This document shows positions 23,632 to 36,016 of a DNA stretch of 64,000 nt, piece after piece. The DNA is from Arthrobacter globiformis (GTDB lineage Bacteria > Actinomycetota > Actinomycetes > Actinomycetales > Micrococcaceae). The translations under genes and the position numbers were made by a program. Each line of letters begins with the position of its first letter. Position 1 is the first letter of the stretch. The stretch is from NCBI RefSeq assembly GCF_030815865.1, contig NZ_JAUSXI010000001.1, positions 3,534,001-3,598,000 of the forward strand. The letters are read 5' to 3'. The notes below the pieces were generated by a model. It worked only from the letters and a program-made list of their open reading frames with translations. It had not been told where the DNA came from and did not search any database.

Positions 23632-25177
23632 TCACGCCGCCGCTGAGGCGGTCTGGCGGAGGCTCAGGGCCTGTCCGATGTCGTTCCCGTCCGGCTGCTC
23701 CCGGCCAGCGAGGTCTGCCAAAGTCCAGGCGAGGCGGAGGACACGGTCATAGCCCCTGGCCGTGAGGACGCCCCGTTCCAGTGCATGGTCCAGGATCCGG
23801 GTTGTAGCGGCCGCCAGTCTCAGCTCGCCACGCAGGATGCGGCCGGGCACCTGGGAGTTGGTTTCCATGCCCCAGCGCTGAAGCCGCTGCAGCTGGCTTG
23901 CCCGGGCAGCCAGGACGCGGGCACCGACCGTTGCGCTGTCCTCCGCTCCCCCGGACTGGCCAAAGTCCGCCAGCGACACACGGTCCACCTGCAGCTGGAT
24001 GTCCACACGGTCCAGGAGCGGCCCCGACATGCGCGACATGTAGCGGCGCCGCATGAAGGGGGTGCAGGTGCATTCAATGCCCTTCCCCGAGGCCTTGCCG
24101 CACGGACACGGATTGGCTGCCAGCACCAGCTGGAACCGCGCGGGGTAGGCCGCTGCTCCGGCCGAGCGGTGGATGACCAGCTCGCCGCTCTCAAGAGGCT
24201 GCCTGAGTGCATCGAGGACCCTGCGTTCGTATTCGGGCGCCTCGTCCAGGAACAGGATTCCGCGGTGCGCCCTCGACGCCGCGCCGGGGCGCGGAAGCCC
24301 CGACCCGCCGCCGATGATCGCCGCTGCTGTGGCCGAGTGGTGGGGATTCTCGAAGGGCGGCCGCCGGACCAGCTGCACTCCGGCGGTGGGGAGCTGGCAC
24401 AGGGAATGGATCGCTGTCACCTCCATCGCCTCCGTGTCGCGCAGATCGGGCAGAAGCCCGGGAAGCCGCTCGGCCAGCATGGTCTTGCCGGCGCCGGGCG
24501 GGCCCGGTCAGCAGCAGGTGGTGCGCACCGGCGGCGGCTACCTCAAGGGCACGCCGTGCCTCTGCCTGGCCGGACACGTCACACATGTCGGGGGCAGGCG
24601 CATCCACTGACACAGGCTCAGTCCCGGCGGGTTCATCCTCCGGTGCGAAGTCGAGCACCAGTTCCTGCGGGTCAGCACCAAAATCGAACACCAGCCGCGC
24701 CAGGGTCCGGTAGCCGCGGACCCTGGCACCGGGGACGAGTTCGGCCTCGGCTGCGTTCGCGTGGGCCACCACGATGTCGTGGAACCCGGCCTGCACCGCG
24801 GACATCACGGCCGGCAGGATGCCGCGCACAGGCCTCAGGCGTCCGTCCAGTCCCAACTCGGCGATGAAGACGGTGCGCCCGGTGGGCCTGATGTCCTCCG
24901 CGGCACGCAGCACCGACATCGCGATGGCAAGGTCGAAGCCGGATCCGCGCTTGGGCAGGGACGCCGGAATGAGGTTGGCGGTGATCTTACGCCGGCTCAG
25001 CGGAATGCCGGAGTTCTGCGCCGCCGAGCGGATGCGGTCACGGGCTTCGTTGAGGGAAGCGTCCGGCAGCCCGAGGAGCACAAAGGCCGGCAGTGTCTGG
25101 CCGATGTCGGCCTCGACCTCCACGATGTAGCCGTTCAGGCCGACGAGGGCCACCGAATAGGCTCTCCCCAGCGCCAT
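23632..25177 (-). pseudogene. comM: YifB/ComM family Mg-chelatase-like AAA ATPase, with one internal frameshift
   Basis: The first frame gives the N-terminal Lon-protease-like domain (YSVALVGLNGYIVEVEADIG, KITANLIPASLPKRGSGFDLAIA). The second gives the AAA+ and C-terminal region (FLDEAPEY, LVLAANPCPCG, DRVDIQLQV). The frame breaks inside the Walker A motif, where TGPPGAGKT reads TGPARRRQD because of one extra G at 24500-24502. Without it the protein is about 514 aa, a normal size. ComM is a branch-migration helicase in natural transformation. The stop of yraN overlaps the start. All flanking sequence is intact, so a sequencing error is likely. Confidence 0.85.
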
Positions 25178-25533
25178 CACAGCACCTCCCTGAGGTGCTC
25201 AACGGTGGGTTTGCCGACGCCGTCGTCCAACACGGCGACGACGTCCACCCGGCGCAGCGGCAACCACAGTCCGTGGTCCCGGCACCAGGCCGAACCCAGG
25301 CGGTGCAGCCGAGCGAGCTTGTCTGCTCCCACTGCTTCAAACGGGTGACCGTAGGCGAGCGAACGCCGCGTCTTCACTTCGGCAATGACGAGGGCATCGC
25401 CGTCCAGGGCAACGATGTCGATCTCACCATCCGGGCAGCGCCAGTTGCGCTCCACGATCAGCATCCCCAGCGATTCCAGATATTCCGCCGCGAGCTCTTC
25501 CCCGCGCCGGCCCAGCAGGTCCTTGGCTTTCAT
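25177..25533 (-). CDS. yraN: YraN family protein (UPF0102, endonuclease-like fold)
   Basis: The approximately 118-aa protein has the UPF0102 pattern GRRGEELAAEYLESLGM, NWRCPDGEIDIVALDGDALVIAEVKTRRS, which is the PD-(D/E)XK-like core. The biochemical role is not settled. GGAGGTGG precedes the ATG at 25533. The stop TGA overlaps the comM start. The gene order yraN-comM-dprA is widely conserved, which supports a link to DNA processing. Confidence 0.88.
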   Translation of the reverse strand: MKAKDLLGRRGEELAAEYLESLGMLIVERNWRCPDGEIDIVALDGDALVIAEVKTRRSLAYGHPFEAVGADKLARLHRLGSAWCRDHGLWLPLRRVDVVAVLDDGVGKPTVEHLREVL

Positions 25534-25713
25534 TTCCACCTCCGCATCAAGACTGCGGGGGCGGGATCACGCGCAACAGGGCACTGTCACGCTATGTGGG
25601 AAAGGTCGCGGGCATCCGAGGAAAGGCGGGCAGGGATGGAGGAGAAACACCGGCTGTGGAGGAACAGTGCCCCCGGGGCAGTGCGGCAGGGATACCCCGG
25701 AGGGTCAGGAACC

Positions 25714-26040
25714 TCAGTTGCCGAGGTCGACGTCCTTGGGCAGCGCGAGTTCCTCGTTGCGCGGCAGTTCCTCGACGTTGACGTCCTTGAACGTGATGAC
25801 CCGGACGCTCTTCACAAACCGCGCTGAACGGTACACATCCCAGACCCAGGCGTCCTGGAGCGTGAGGTCGAAGTAGACCTCGCCGTCGGCGCTGCGCGCC
25901 TGCAGGTCCACGTGATTGGCCAGGTAGAAGCGCCGCTCGGTCTCGACCACATAGCTGAAAAGACCCACGACGTCGCGGTACTCCCGGTAGAGCTGAAGCT
26001 CCATGTCGGTCTCATAGTTCTCAAGGTCTTCGGCACTCAT
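25714..26040 (-). CDS. DUF2469 family protein
   Basis: The 108-aa acidic protein starts MSAEDLENYETDMELQLYREYRDVVGLFSYVVETERRFYLAN-type sequence, the hallmark of the actinobacterial DUF2469 family found next to rnhB. It is soluble, with no known catalytic motif. The start at 26040 marks the beginning of conservation; open frame further upstream belongs to the rnhB shadow. The 180-bp gap to yraN holds no recognisable gene. Confidence 0.88.
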   Translation of the reverse strand: MSAEDLENYETDMELQLYREYRDVVGLFSYVVETERRFYLANHVDLQARSADGEVYFDLTLQDAWVWDVYRSARFVKSVRVITFKDVNVEELPRNEELALPKDVDLGN

Positions 26041-26101
26041 GGTTCCATCTTGCACCATGCGGCGGGAACCCGCGCACCGCGCTACCCGGAGAGCAGGTTC
26101 G

Positions 26102-26773
26102 CTACTCGGACAGCAGGTTCCAGCTGACCCGGTGGTAGGGGCTCGGGCCGCTGGTGCGGATCGCTTCCCGGTGCGCCGCCGTGCCGTAGCCCTTGTTGAC
26201 GTCCCAGCCGAAGTCAGGGTACTCGAGGTGGAGTTGCTGCATGTGCTGGTCGCGCTCGACCTTGGCCAGGACGCTAGCGGCGGCGACGCTGAGGCATTGC
26301 ATGTCGGCCTTGACGAGGGTGTGGACGGGCGCGTCACAGCCGGGGTCGGTGACGACTTCGTCGAACAGCGAGGGCTGGACGGCGGGTGAGAGCCAGTTGT
26401 GGCTGCCGTCCAGAAGGACGACGTCGGGCGTGATGCCGGCGCCGAGGATCTCGAACCAGGCCCTGTTTCCGGCGGCCCGGAGGGCGCCCATAATGCCGAG
26501 CTCATCGATTTCGTGCGCAGTGGCATGTCCGACGGCCGAGGCGACGCTCCAGGCCCGCACCAGCGGGTCGAGCCGTTCGCGGTCTGCCGCCTTGAGGAGT
26601 TTGCTGTCCCGGACGTCGGCGAGAAGTTCCATGTTCTGCAGGTCCACAACGGCGATTCCCACGCTCACCGGCCCTGCGAGGGCGCCGCGGCCTACTTCGT
26701 CGACGCCGGCCAGGAACCGGGCCCCGCGGGGCAGGAAGCGCTTCTCGTAGTCAAGGGTAGGTGCAACGGACAT
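26102..26773 (-). CDS. rnhB: Ribonuclease HII
   Basis: The 223-aa enzyme removes ribonucleotides from RNA-DNA hybrids. The acidic active site is visible: the D and E in [14 protein letters not shown], the D in VRDSKLL, and the C-terminal aspartate in VLAKVERD region. [11 protein letters not shown] is the conserved C-terminal block. Its ATG lies 2 nt after the lepB stop on the same strand, so it belongs to the rplS-lepB-rnhB transcription unit. Confidence 0.94.
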   Translation of the reverse strand: MSVAPTLDYEKRFLPRGARFLAGVDEVGRGALAGPVSVGIAVVDLQNMELLADVRDSKLLKAADRERLDPLVRAWSVASAVGHATAHEIDELGIMGALRAAGNRAWFEILGAGITPDVVLLDGSHNWLSPAVQPSLFDEVVTDPGCDAPVHTLVKADMQCLSVAAASVLAKVERDQHMQQLHLEYPDFGWDVNKGYGTAAHREAIRTSGPSPYHRVSWNLLSE

Positions 26774-26775
26774 GG

Positions 26776-27606
26776 CTAACCTGCCGACGGCACATTCTTG
26801 AAGACGTCGGGATAGTTGTTCAGGGCCGCCCAGCGGTTCATTGGCCAGGCGATGACCGCTGCCTTGCCTTCGATGTCGGCGATGTCCACGAAGCCTCCGT
26901 TGGTGTCGGTGTGGGCACGGGAGTCCGCCGAATGGTTGCGGTTGTCCCCCATCACCCAGACCTTGCCCTGGGGCACGACGGCGTCGAAGGTGCGCACTGC
27001 GGGAACTTCGGCCGGATTGACGTACGCCTCGTCCAGCCCGGCACCGTTGACGGTGATCTTCCCGCCGGCGTCACAGCAGACGACGTGGTCCCCAGGCAGC
27101 CCGATGACCCGCTTAACCAGGTGCTGCTCGGAGTTGTCCGGCAGCAGGCCAACGAAGGTCAGCCCGTCCTCCACAACGCTGAACGGCCCGTCGGCCTTTT
27201 GCGGTGTGGGCGGCAGCCAGCCCTTGGTGTCCTTGAAGACAACGACGTCGCCGCGCTCCAGGGCGAACGGCTCAGGCACGAGGAGGTTCACGAAGATGCG
27301 GTCGTTGATATCCAGCGTGTTCACCATCGACTCGGATGGAATGTAGAAGGCCCGGAACAGGAAGGTTTTGATGAGGAAGGACAGCACGACGGCGATCACC
27401 ACAACCGTGGCGATTTCCTTCAGCCACAGCAGGAAGGGGTTGCGGGGACCGCCCTTTTCCTGCCGGCGGGGGCCGGCAGGAAAAGGTGACCCGGGTCCGG
27501 GTCCGCCGGGAGCGGGTACTTCCGAGGCGGGCTCGTGGGCGGCATGCCGTCCCGGCCCCGCAGCAGTCTGCCGCGGCTCGGAGCTCCCGGGATCTGTTTC
27601 CGGCAT
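26776..27606 (-). CDS. lepB: Signal peptidase I (first of two adjacent paralogs)
   Basis: The 276-aa membrane protease has a proline-rich cytoplasmic N terminus (residues 1-55), one transmembrane helix (about 63-85), the catalytic serine in IPSESM (S93), and the lysine of [16 protein letters not shown]. The box [11 protein letters not shown] is also present. It cleaves signal peptides on the outer face of the membrane. It directly abuts the second signal peptidase gene (TAG then ATG). Confidence 0.92.
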   Translation of the reverse strand: MPETDPGSSEPRQTAAGPGRHAAHEPASEVPAPGGPGPGSPFPAGPRRQEKGGPRNPFLLWLKEIATVVVIAVVLSFLIKTFLFRAFYIPSESMVNTLDINDRIFVNLLVPEPFALERGDVVVFKDTKGWLPPTPQKADGPFSVVEDGLTFVGLLPDNSEQHLVKRVIGLPGDHVVCCDAGGKITVNGAGLDEAYVNPAEVPAVRTFDAVVPQGKVWVMGDNRNHSADSRAHTDTNGGFVDIADIEGKAAVIAWPMNRWAALNNYPDVFKNVPSAG

Positions 27607-28287
27607 CTACTGTCCGTCCTTTGTTGTTGTATTGGCGACCAACGGCGGCCGCGCCACTGACGCAAATCTATCAAGCGGCCAGAGTATCTGTACCGGCCTG
27701 CCGATTACCCTGTCCGACCGCACCATGCCACCGCCGGGCGCCCCCAGCAGGCTGCGGGAGTCCGCCGACACCGAGCGGTGGTCCCCGAGCAGCCACAGCC
27801 GGCCCTCGGGAACAGTCACGTCGAACTTCTGGGTGCTCGCTGCATCACCGTCATGGAGGTATGGTTCCACGAGCGGCTGACCGTTGACTGTGAGGCGTTT
27901 GCCGGCGTCGCAACAGACCACATGGTCGCCGGGAAGCCCGATGACCCGCTTTACGTATGTAGTATCACTGCCGGTCAGTCCCAGCCAGTGTCCTGCCGCA
28001 GCCGCCGCTTGCTGCAGCGGACCCTCCCCGCTGTTCAGCGGGGCGAACGAGCCCCGGCCGTCGAACACCACGACGTCGCCGCGGCGGATCGGTTCCGACT
28101 GGAAGGCGGTGCGGGACACCAGGATCCTGTCACCAGTGCCGAACAGCGGCTCCATCGAGGCGGACGGGATGTAATAGACGTCAAGCCAGAGGGAGCGGAT
28201 CAGCCCGCTGAGCAGGACGGCAGCAACCACGGCCAGCAACGCAAAACGCCAGCCCGGTCTCCCTGGCTGGCGTTTTGTCTGGTCCAT
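27607..28287 (-). CDS. lepB: Signal peptidase I (second of two adjacent paralogs)
   Basis: The 226-aa protein has a short N terminus, one transmembrane segment (about 14-33), the catalytic serine S44 in IPSASM, the lysine in [17 protein letters not shown] and GDHRSVSADSR. It lacks the long proline-rich cytoplasmic tail of its neighbour. AGGATACGG precedes the ATG at 28287; open frame further upstream overlaps rplS. Tandem signal peptidases imply partly different substrates or expression, which the sequence cannot resolve. Confidence 0.9.
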   Translation of the reverse strand: MDQTKRQPGRPGWRFALLAVVAAVLLSGLIRSLWLDVYYIPSASMEPLFGTGDRILVSRTAFQSEPIRRGDVVVFDGRGSFAPLNSGEGPLQQAAAAAGHWLGLTGSDTTYVKRVIGLPGDHVVCCDAGKRLTVNGQPLVEPYLHDGDAASTQKFDVTVPEGRLWLLGDHRSVSADSRSLLGAPGGGMVRSDRVIGRPVQILWPLDRFASVARPPLVANTTTKDGQ

Positions 28288-28372
28288 AATCCGTATCCTG
28301 TGGCGCTGTTGCGGATGGCTCCGGCGCTGGCCGGATACGGGTTCGGGACCCGCCATTAAAGTCCGTGAAGAC

Positions 28373-28732
28373 TTACTTGGCGGTGCTGAAGTCGCGCTTT
28401 TCCTTGATCTTCGCAGCCTTACCGCGCAGTGCACGCATGTAGTAAAGCTTGGCGCGGCGGACGTCACCCTTGGTGACAACCTCGATCTTTTCGATGATCG
28501 GGGAATGCACCGGGAAGGTACGCTCAACGCCGACACCGAAGGAAACCTTGCGGACGGTGAAGGTCTCGCGAACGCCGTCACCCTGGCGGCCCAGGACGAA
28601 GCCCTGGAATACCTGGACACGGGAGTTCTTGCCTTCGATGATGTTCACGTGAACCTTGATGGTGTCACCCGCGCGGAACTCGGGAACGTCAGTGCGCAGC
28701 GAAGCTGCATCTACGGAATCGAGGATATGCAT
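28373..28732 (-). CDS. rplS: 50S ribosomal protein L19
   Basis: The 119-aa protein matches L19: [67 protein letters not shown] precedes the ATG at 28732. L19 sits at the 30S-50S interface. The 256-bp gap upstream to trmD is long enough for its own promoter and leader. I see no clear conserved leader structure there. Confidence 0.96.
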   Translation of the reverse strand: MHILDSVDAASLRTDVPEFRAGDTIKVHVNIIEGKNSRVQVFQGFVLGRQGDGVRETFTVRKVSFGVGVERTFPVHSPIIEKIEVVTKGDVRRAKLYYMRALRGKAAKIKEKRDFSTAK

Positions 28733-28988
28733 TGATCCACTCCTGGTGAACGCCACAGGTCATCCACTTTGGGTCACGGCGGCCAAGCCCGGATATACCG
28801 GGAATCGCTGCCGAAGTGTTGAGGTCCAATCCCGCCACTAGTTGGCGGCACCGGGGTGTCCTGCTGTTGGTTACGCTCCCCCTGTGGCAGGTGCGGACCC
28901 AGCAGACACAAGGACTAATTTTGCCACAAATGGCACGAATTGGTTAATTATGGGACGTCCGTGCCACATGGGACACCGGTAGAACCGC

Positions 28989-29783
28989 TCAGGCGTCCGG
29001 CCTCCGCCGGAGGTGACCGTCGACGACGTCGTACCCCAGGTCCGCGAGAGCGGTGCGGTCCGCGCGGGGCAGGGTCCCGGCGTCGAACGTCTGCAGCAGG
29101 TCAGGACGGCGTTCCGCCGTCCTGCGGTACTGCTCGTGCCGGCGCCACTGCGCGATCTTGCCGTGGTTGCCGCTGAGCAGGACGGCCGGGACCTCCCGGT
29201 CGCGCCAAACCGACGGCTTGGTGTAGACCGGGTACTCAAGCAGGCCGTCCGAATGCGACTCCTCCACGAGCGACTCGGGATTTCCCACCACTCCGGGGAG
29301 CAGCCGGCCGATGGCTTCCACCATGGCCAGTACAGCCACTTCTCCGCCGTTGAGGACGTAGTCGCCGAGGCTGACCGGGCGGACCGTGAAGTGCTCCTCG
29401 GCCCATTCGATGACGCGCTCATCAATGCCCTCGTACCGCCCGCAGGCGAACACCAGTTGCTCCTCTTCGGCAAGCTCGTAGGCCAGCGTCTGGTTGAAGC
29501 GCTCCCCCGCTGGGGACGGGACGATCAGCACGGGTTTGGCTGCACCGGCCGGCCGGGCAGCCGCCACGGATTCGAGCGCCTGGGCCCACGGCTCGGCCTT
29601 CATCACCATGCCGGCGCCGCCGCCGTAAGGGGTGTCGTCCACGGTGCGATGGCGGTCGGTGGTGAAGGTGCGGAGGTCGTGCACGTTCAAGTCCAGCAAC
29701 CCGTCCTGGCGGGCCTTGCCGATGAGCGACAGCTCCAGCGGTGCCAGGTACTCGGGAAAGATACTGACGACGTCGATTCTCAT
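28989..29783 (-). CDS. trmD: tRNA (guanine-N1)-methyltransferase
   Basis: The 264-aa SPOUT methyltransferase makes m1G37 in tRNA. Motifs: [42 protein letters not shown] and the knot loop [14 protein letters not shown]. The C-terminal region (HYT-type R-rich block) is complete. It abuts rimM with no spacer (TAG then ATG). Confidence 0.95.
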   Translation of the reverse strand: MRIDVVSIFPEYLAPLELSLIGKARQDGLLDLNVHDLRTFTTDRHRTVDDTPYGGGAGMVMKAEPWAQALESVAAARPAGAAKPVLIVPSPAGERFNQTLAYELAEEEQLVFACGRYEGIDERVIEWAEEHFTVRPVSLGDYVLNGGEVAVLAMVEAIGRLLPGVVGNPESLVEESHSDGLLEYPVYTKPSVWRDREVPAVLLSGNHGKIAQWRRHEQYRRTAERRPDLLQTFDAGTLPRADRTALADLGYDVVDGHLRRRPDA

Positions 29784-30365
29784 CTACGCTTTGGCCTCCG
29801 GCTCGGCCTCTTCCTCAGCCGAGTCCGAGCCCCTGGTCTCCGGGTCCTCCGCGCTCTCCTCGTTGACCTCGAACAGGCCCGCCGGCGGGGTGAGCAGGAC
29901 GTAGCCCTCCTCGGTGTTCACCTCGGGGACGATCTGTTCCACGAACGGGATGAGGATTTCCTTGCCGTCGGTCGTTTCGACGACGAGCAGGTCCTGCACC
30001 GGCATGGTGTTCAGGGCGGTGATTTTGCCCACGGCCCGGGAGCCGACGCGGGCCTCGAGGCCGACGAGCTCGTGTTCGTACCAGCCCTCATCGTCGTCCT
30101 CGTCGAGCCCTTCGGTCTCGATGAACAGCTTGGCGCCCCGGAGCGTCTCGGCCTCGTTCCGGGTATTAATCTCTTCAAAGCCGAGCAGGAGGATGTCCTT
30201 GTTCCAGCGGGCACTGCGCACGGTCAGCGGCCCGGCGGAGGCGGGTTCCACCACAAACTCGGTGCCGGGGACGAACCGGTCCTCGGGCGCGTCGGTGAGC
30301 ACCTGGACTGTCACCTCGCCGCGGATTCCGTGGGGCTTGCCGATACGGGCCACCTGAAGCTGCAT
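29784..30365 (-). CDS. rimM: Ribosome maturation factor RimM
   Basis: The 193-aa protein has the N-terminal RimM domain (VARIGKPHGIRGEVTVQVLTD, LRGAKLFIE) and a PRC-barrel (ELVGLEARVGSRAVGKITAL, LLVVETTDGKEILIPFVEQIVPEV), followed by an acidic tail rich in glutamate and alanine. It assists 30S head assembly by binding S19. GAGGAACAC precedes the ATG. The acidic C-terminal extension is longer than in E. coli RimM. Confidence 0.94.
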   Translation of the reverse strand: MQLQVARIGKPHGIRGEVTVQVLTDAPEDRFVPGTEFVVEPASAGPLTVRSARWNKDILLLGFEEINTRNEAETLRGAKLFIETEGLDEDDDEGWYEHELVGLEARVGSRAVGKITALNTMPVQDLLVVETTDGKEILIPFVEQIVPEVNTEEGYVLLTPPAGLFEVNEESAEDPETRGSDSAEEEAEPEAKA

Positions 30366-30451
30366 GTGTTCCTCTGTTTTGGGCTGCGTGTTGATGCGTG
30401 GTTATGACTTTTGCGGGCGTCGGAATGTTCGTGCGTATCCGGGCCCAAAGC

Positions 30452-30492
30452 AGTCCGGCCCCTCCACCGTTAGCTGGTGGAGGGGCCGGACT
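30452..30492 (-). terminator. Hairpin between the KH-domain gene and rimM
   Basis: A perfect 17-bp GC-rich stem (30452-30468 with 30476-30492) has a 7-nt loop and lies inside the rpsP-KH-rimM-trmD gene row. It resembles a terminator or attenuator that would lower rimM/trmD relative to rpsP. Confidence 0.65.
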
Positions 30493-30515
30493 TTAAGGCA
30501 AGTGTTGCAGGCGCG

Positions 30516-30758
30516 TTACCGGCGGCGGTCGGTGTCGACGACGTCGACCCTGACCTGCTCGCCTTCTGCCAGCGCCGCCACGACCGTGCGCAGTGCACGC
30601 GCGGTGCGGCCCTGGCGTCCGATTACCCGTCCCAGGTCTTCCTGGTGAACGCGCACCTCGAGGGTATCCCCGCGGCGGTTGTTCTTGGCACTGACTTTGA
30701 CATCCTCAGGGGAGTCGACAATGCCGCGGACAAGGTGTTCGAGCGCTTCTGCCAGCAA
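30516..30758 (-). CDS. KH-domain RNA-binding protein
   Basis: The 80-aa single KH-domain protein has the motif GRVIGRQGRTARALRTVV (the GxxG loop) and is located between rpsP and rimM, where this family (KhpA) is usually found. It probably chaperones RNA. The TTG start is read 1 nt after the rpsP stop, with GAGG located within the end of rpsP, so translation is probably coupled to rpsP. Confidence 0.9.
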   Translation of the reverse strand: MLAEALEHLVRGIVDSPEDVKVSAKNNRRGDTLEVRVHQEDLGRVIGRQGRTARALRTVVAALAEGEQVRVDVVDTDRRR

Positions 30759-30759
30759 C

Positions 30760-31173
30760 TTACTCAGCCTCGGTGGTCTCTGCTTCAGCCTCGGCGGGGG
30801 CTTCCGATGCCTTGGCCTTCTTGGTGATGGCTTCCGGGATGATCACGGAACCCTTCTCCGGAGCAACGAATGCTTCCTTGTCGGCCTTGGTCTTCAGGGT
30901 GCCTTCCTGGCCCGGCAGACCCTTGAACTTCTGCCAGTCACCGGTGATCTTCAGGATCGCGGCGACCTGCTCCGACGGCTGCGCGCCGACGGACAGCCAG
31001 TACTGTGCACGCTCGGAGTTGACCTCGATGTATGAGGGCTCCTCGGTGGGGTGGTACTTGCCGATCTCTTCGATGGCACGGCCATCACGCTTGGTGCGCG
31101 AATCGGCGACAACGATGCGGTAGTACGGTGCGCGCATCTTACCGAAGCGCTTAAGGCGAATCTTTACGGCCAC
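30760..31173 (-). CDS. rpsP: 30S ribosomal protein S16
   Basis: The approximately 137-aa protein starts [26 protein letters not shown], classical S16, and has a lysine/alanine/glutamate-rich C-terminal extension that lengthens it beyond the 80-90 aa core, as in other actinobacteria. The GTG at 31173 fits the family N terminus and an AGGAG about 10 nt upstream; a GTG at 31185 would overlap that box. It is first in the rpsP-KH-rimM-trmD block. Confidence 0.95.
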   Translation of the reverse strand: MAVKIRLKRFGKMRAPYYRIVVADSRTKRDGRAIEEIGKYHPTEEPSYIEVNSERAQYWLSVGAQPSEQVAAILKITGDWQKFKGLPGQEGTLKTKADKEAFVAPEKGSVIIPEAITKKAKASEAPAEAEAETTEAE

Positions 31174-31385
31174 TTTTGTGGTCACTCCTGTTTCTGAAAC
31201 GGGGTTGAACCCGCGTTCTGCACCCGTGGGGCGGGCCGTACTTGGGGGTTCGAAAAGGACAGGATCCGGACGCGGAGAGAGGGGCCGCGCAGATCGAGTA
31301 CCTGTTTATTGTGCCAGATCGTCCGCGTTATTTCGACTTGACATGCGGACGGAGCCTCGCGGGCTGCCGGGAAGACCGGGCGGCC

Positions 31386-31820
31386 CTAGGAAGACCAGAC
31401 GTAGAGGCCGGTCCTGGTGCCTTCGTCCACGGTGCCGGCGAGCTCTGCCAGCTGCTGAACGTATTTCTTGGCTTCCCCGGCATCAAAGGGCATGTCATCC
31501 TCGGCGGCCCAGCGCTCGGCCACCTCATCTAAAACGTTGCCCTCACCCTCGGATTCGTACGTGAGAAGCTCGGCCAGCGCCCGGACCATCGCCGCTGGCA
31601 CGCCCAGAAGTGAATCGCTTGCCACGTCCACCATGGCCAGTTCGTAGTCGGCACCCGCGGCGTGCACCGCGGCACCCGCGAGGTCGCCGAGCTGTTCGAT
31701 CTCAAAATCACTGATGCCGGCAATCCTGATGCCGTCTCCGGCGGCGGCGCCGCCTGCCAGCGCTTCTGCACGCTTGAGGGCGTCATTGTGGGTGGCGACA
31801 AACACTTCGGTGAAGCCCAT
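31386..31820 (-). CDS. Conserved hypothetical protein, acidic
   Basis: I do not recognise this 144-aa protein. It is soluble, alanine-rich and acidic, with the start GFTEVFVATHNDALKRAEALAGG and a C-terminal half rich in glutamate and aspartate (ESEGEGNVLDEVAERWAAEDDMPFDAGEAKKYVQQL). No signal peptide, membrane segment or catalytic motif is visible. GAGGA precedes the ATG at 31820. It lies between rpsP and the VOC dioxygenase gene, both on the same strand but with gaps of 212 and 97 nt, so it is probably expressed alone. Codon use is like its neighbours. Confidence 0.75.
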   Translation of the reverse strand: MGFTEVFVATHNDALKRAEALAGGAAAGDGIRIAGISDFEIEQLGDLAGAAVHAAGADYELAMVDVASDSLLGVPAAMVRALAELLTYESEGEGNVLDEVAERWAAEDDMPFDAGEAKKYVQQLAELAGTVDEGTRTGLYVWSS

Positions 31821-31917
31821 GGATTCGTCCTCATTCGTTCGGCGGTGCATGCCCCGGCAGCGGCAGTACCGGCCGGGGCTCTTCGAAATCAGCCTAACCC
31901 AACGGCGTTCATGCGAC

Positions 31918-32793
31918 TTAGCGCACGGCGACGCGGAGGCGGTTGCGCCACGGATCCTCGAACCGGAGCTCGGCGCCGGTGTGGTGCGATGCGACTCCGG
32001 CGACCCTGAGGCGGTCGGCGAGCGCGCCGACGTCGTCACCGGACGGCACCTCAATGAGCACCTCGCCCAGGCCCAGCGTGTCCCGGCGCGGGCCGGCGCC
32101 GCGGCTGTTCCAGACATTCATGGCCATGTGGTGGTGGTAGCCGCCGGCCGACACAAAGAGGGCCTGGCCGTGCCAGCCCGCCGTTTTTTCGAACCCCAGA
32201 GTCCCGACGTAGAAGTCGTGGGCCGACTGGACGTCGCCCACCTGCAGGTGGACGTGCCCCACCTCCGCGTCGGTGCCGCGCTGGCCATCCACGGACTGCT
32301 GCGTGAGGTGGTCCTGCAGGTACTTCTGCGGCGGCAGCGCCAGGCTGTCCATGACCACGTTCTTGCCGTCCCAGGACCACGCCTCGCGCGGGCGGTCCCA
32401 GTAGAGTTCGATCCCGTTGCCTTCCGGGTCGGTGAAATAGAACGCCTCGCTCACCAGGTGGTCGGCGCTGCCCACGAAGGACTGCGGCTCGTACTGGGCC
32501 GCGCTGGCAATGGTGGCGGCCAGCGAGGACTGGTCCTCGAACAGGAGTGCCGTGTGGAAGAGGCCGGCCTCGCCGCGGCCGGGGATGTTGAGGCCCGGAG
32601 CGGGAGCGAGGTGCACCAGTGGCGTCTTGAGCCGGCCGAAGTAGAGGCCGCCGTCCTGCTCGGCGACGACGTCGAGGCCGAGGGCGCGCTGGTAGTAGTC
32701 GGTCATGAGCTTCATGTCGCCCACCTTGAGCATGACGGTGCCCATGGTGAGGTCGGCAGGAAGCAAGTCCTGGCTGCTGGCTGCTGCTGTCAT
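31918..32793 (-). CDS. VOC-family ring-cleavage dioxygenase-like protein (CatE-type)
   Basis: The 291-aa protein contains two vicinal-oxygen-chelate modules. Module one is about residues 15-130 (TVMLKVGDMKLMTDYYQRALGLDVV, FHTALLF, FYFTDPEGNGIELYW). Module two is about 170-288 (VGHVHLQVGDVQSAHDFYVGTLGFEK, HHHMAMNVWNSRG, FEDPWRNRLRV). Histidine and glutamate metal ligands are present in the expected places. CatE/CatA2-like members cleave catechols or hydroquinones. A TTGAAGCTTCAA palindrome upstream fits MarR-type control by quinones or aromatics. Confidence 0.82.
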   Translation of the reverse strand: MTAAASSQDLLPADLTMGTVMLKVGDMKLMTDYYQRALGLDVVAEQDGGLYFGRLKTPLVHLAPAPGLNIPGRGEAGLFHTALLFEDQSSLAATIASAAQYEPQSFVGSADHLVSEAFYFTDPEGNGIELYWDRPREAWSWDGKNVVMDSLALPPQKYLQDHLTQQSVDGQRGTDAEVGHVHLQVGDVQSAHDFYVGTLGFEKTAGWHGQALFVSAGGYHHHMAMNVWNSRGAGPRRDTLGLGEVLIEVPSGDDVGALADRLRVAGVASHHTGAELRFEDPWRNRLRVAVR

Positions 32794-32852
32794 CGAATAC
32801 TCCCGAATGTCCGGACCGCCGGATTTCGGTGGCCTCTACATCTATAAATTAC

Positions 32853-35952
<3,100 letters not shown>

Positions 35953-35970
35953 CCGGCGTTCGTGCCCAGG

Positions 35971-35997
35971 TCCGGCTGGCATTGGGGGCCAGCCGGA
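35971..35997. terminator. Hairpin between thiC and alpha/beta hydrolase genes
   Basis: TCCGGCTGGC pairs with GCCAGCCGGA around a 7-nt loop, 18 nt after the thiC stop, between convergent genes. Confidence 0.65.
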
Positions 35998-36016
35998 TCT
36001 GGGCGCGGAACGTTGC

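Noticed and set aside
25714..26649. Open frame extending the DUF2469 protein upstream
   Set aside because: The extra part is a shadow of rnhB. DUF2469 homology begins at 26040.
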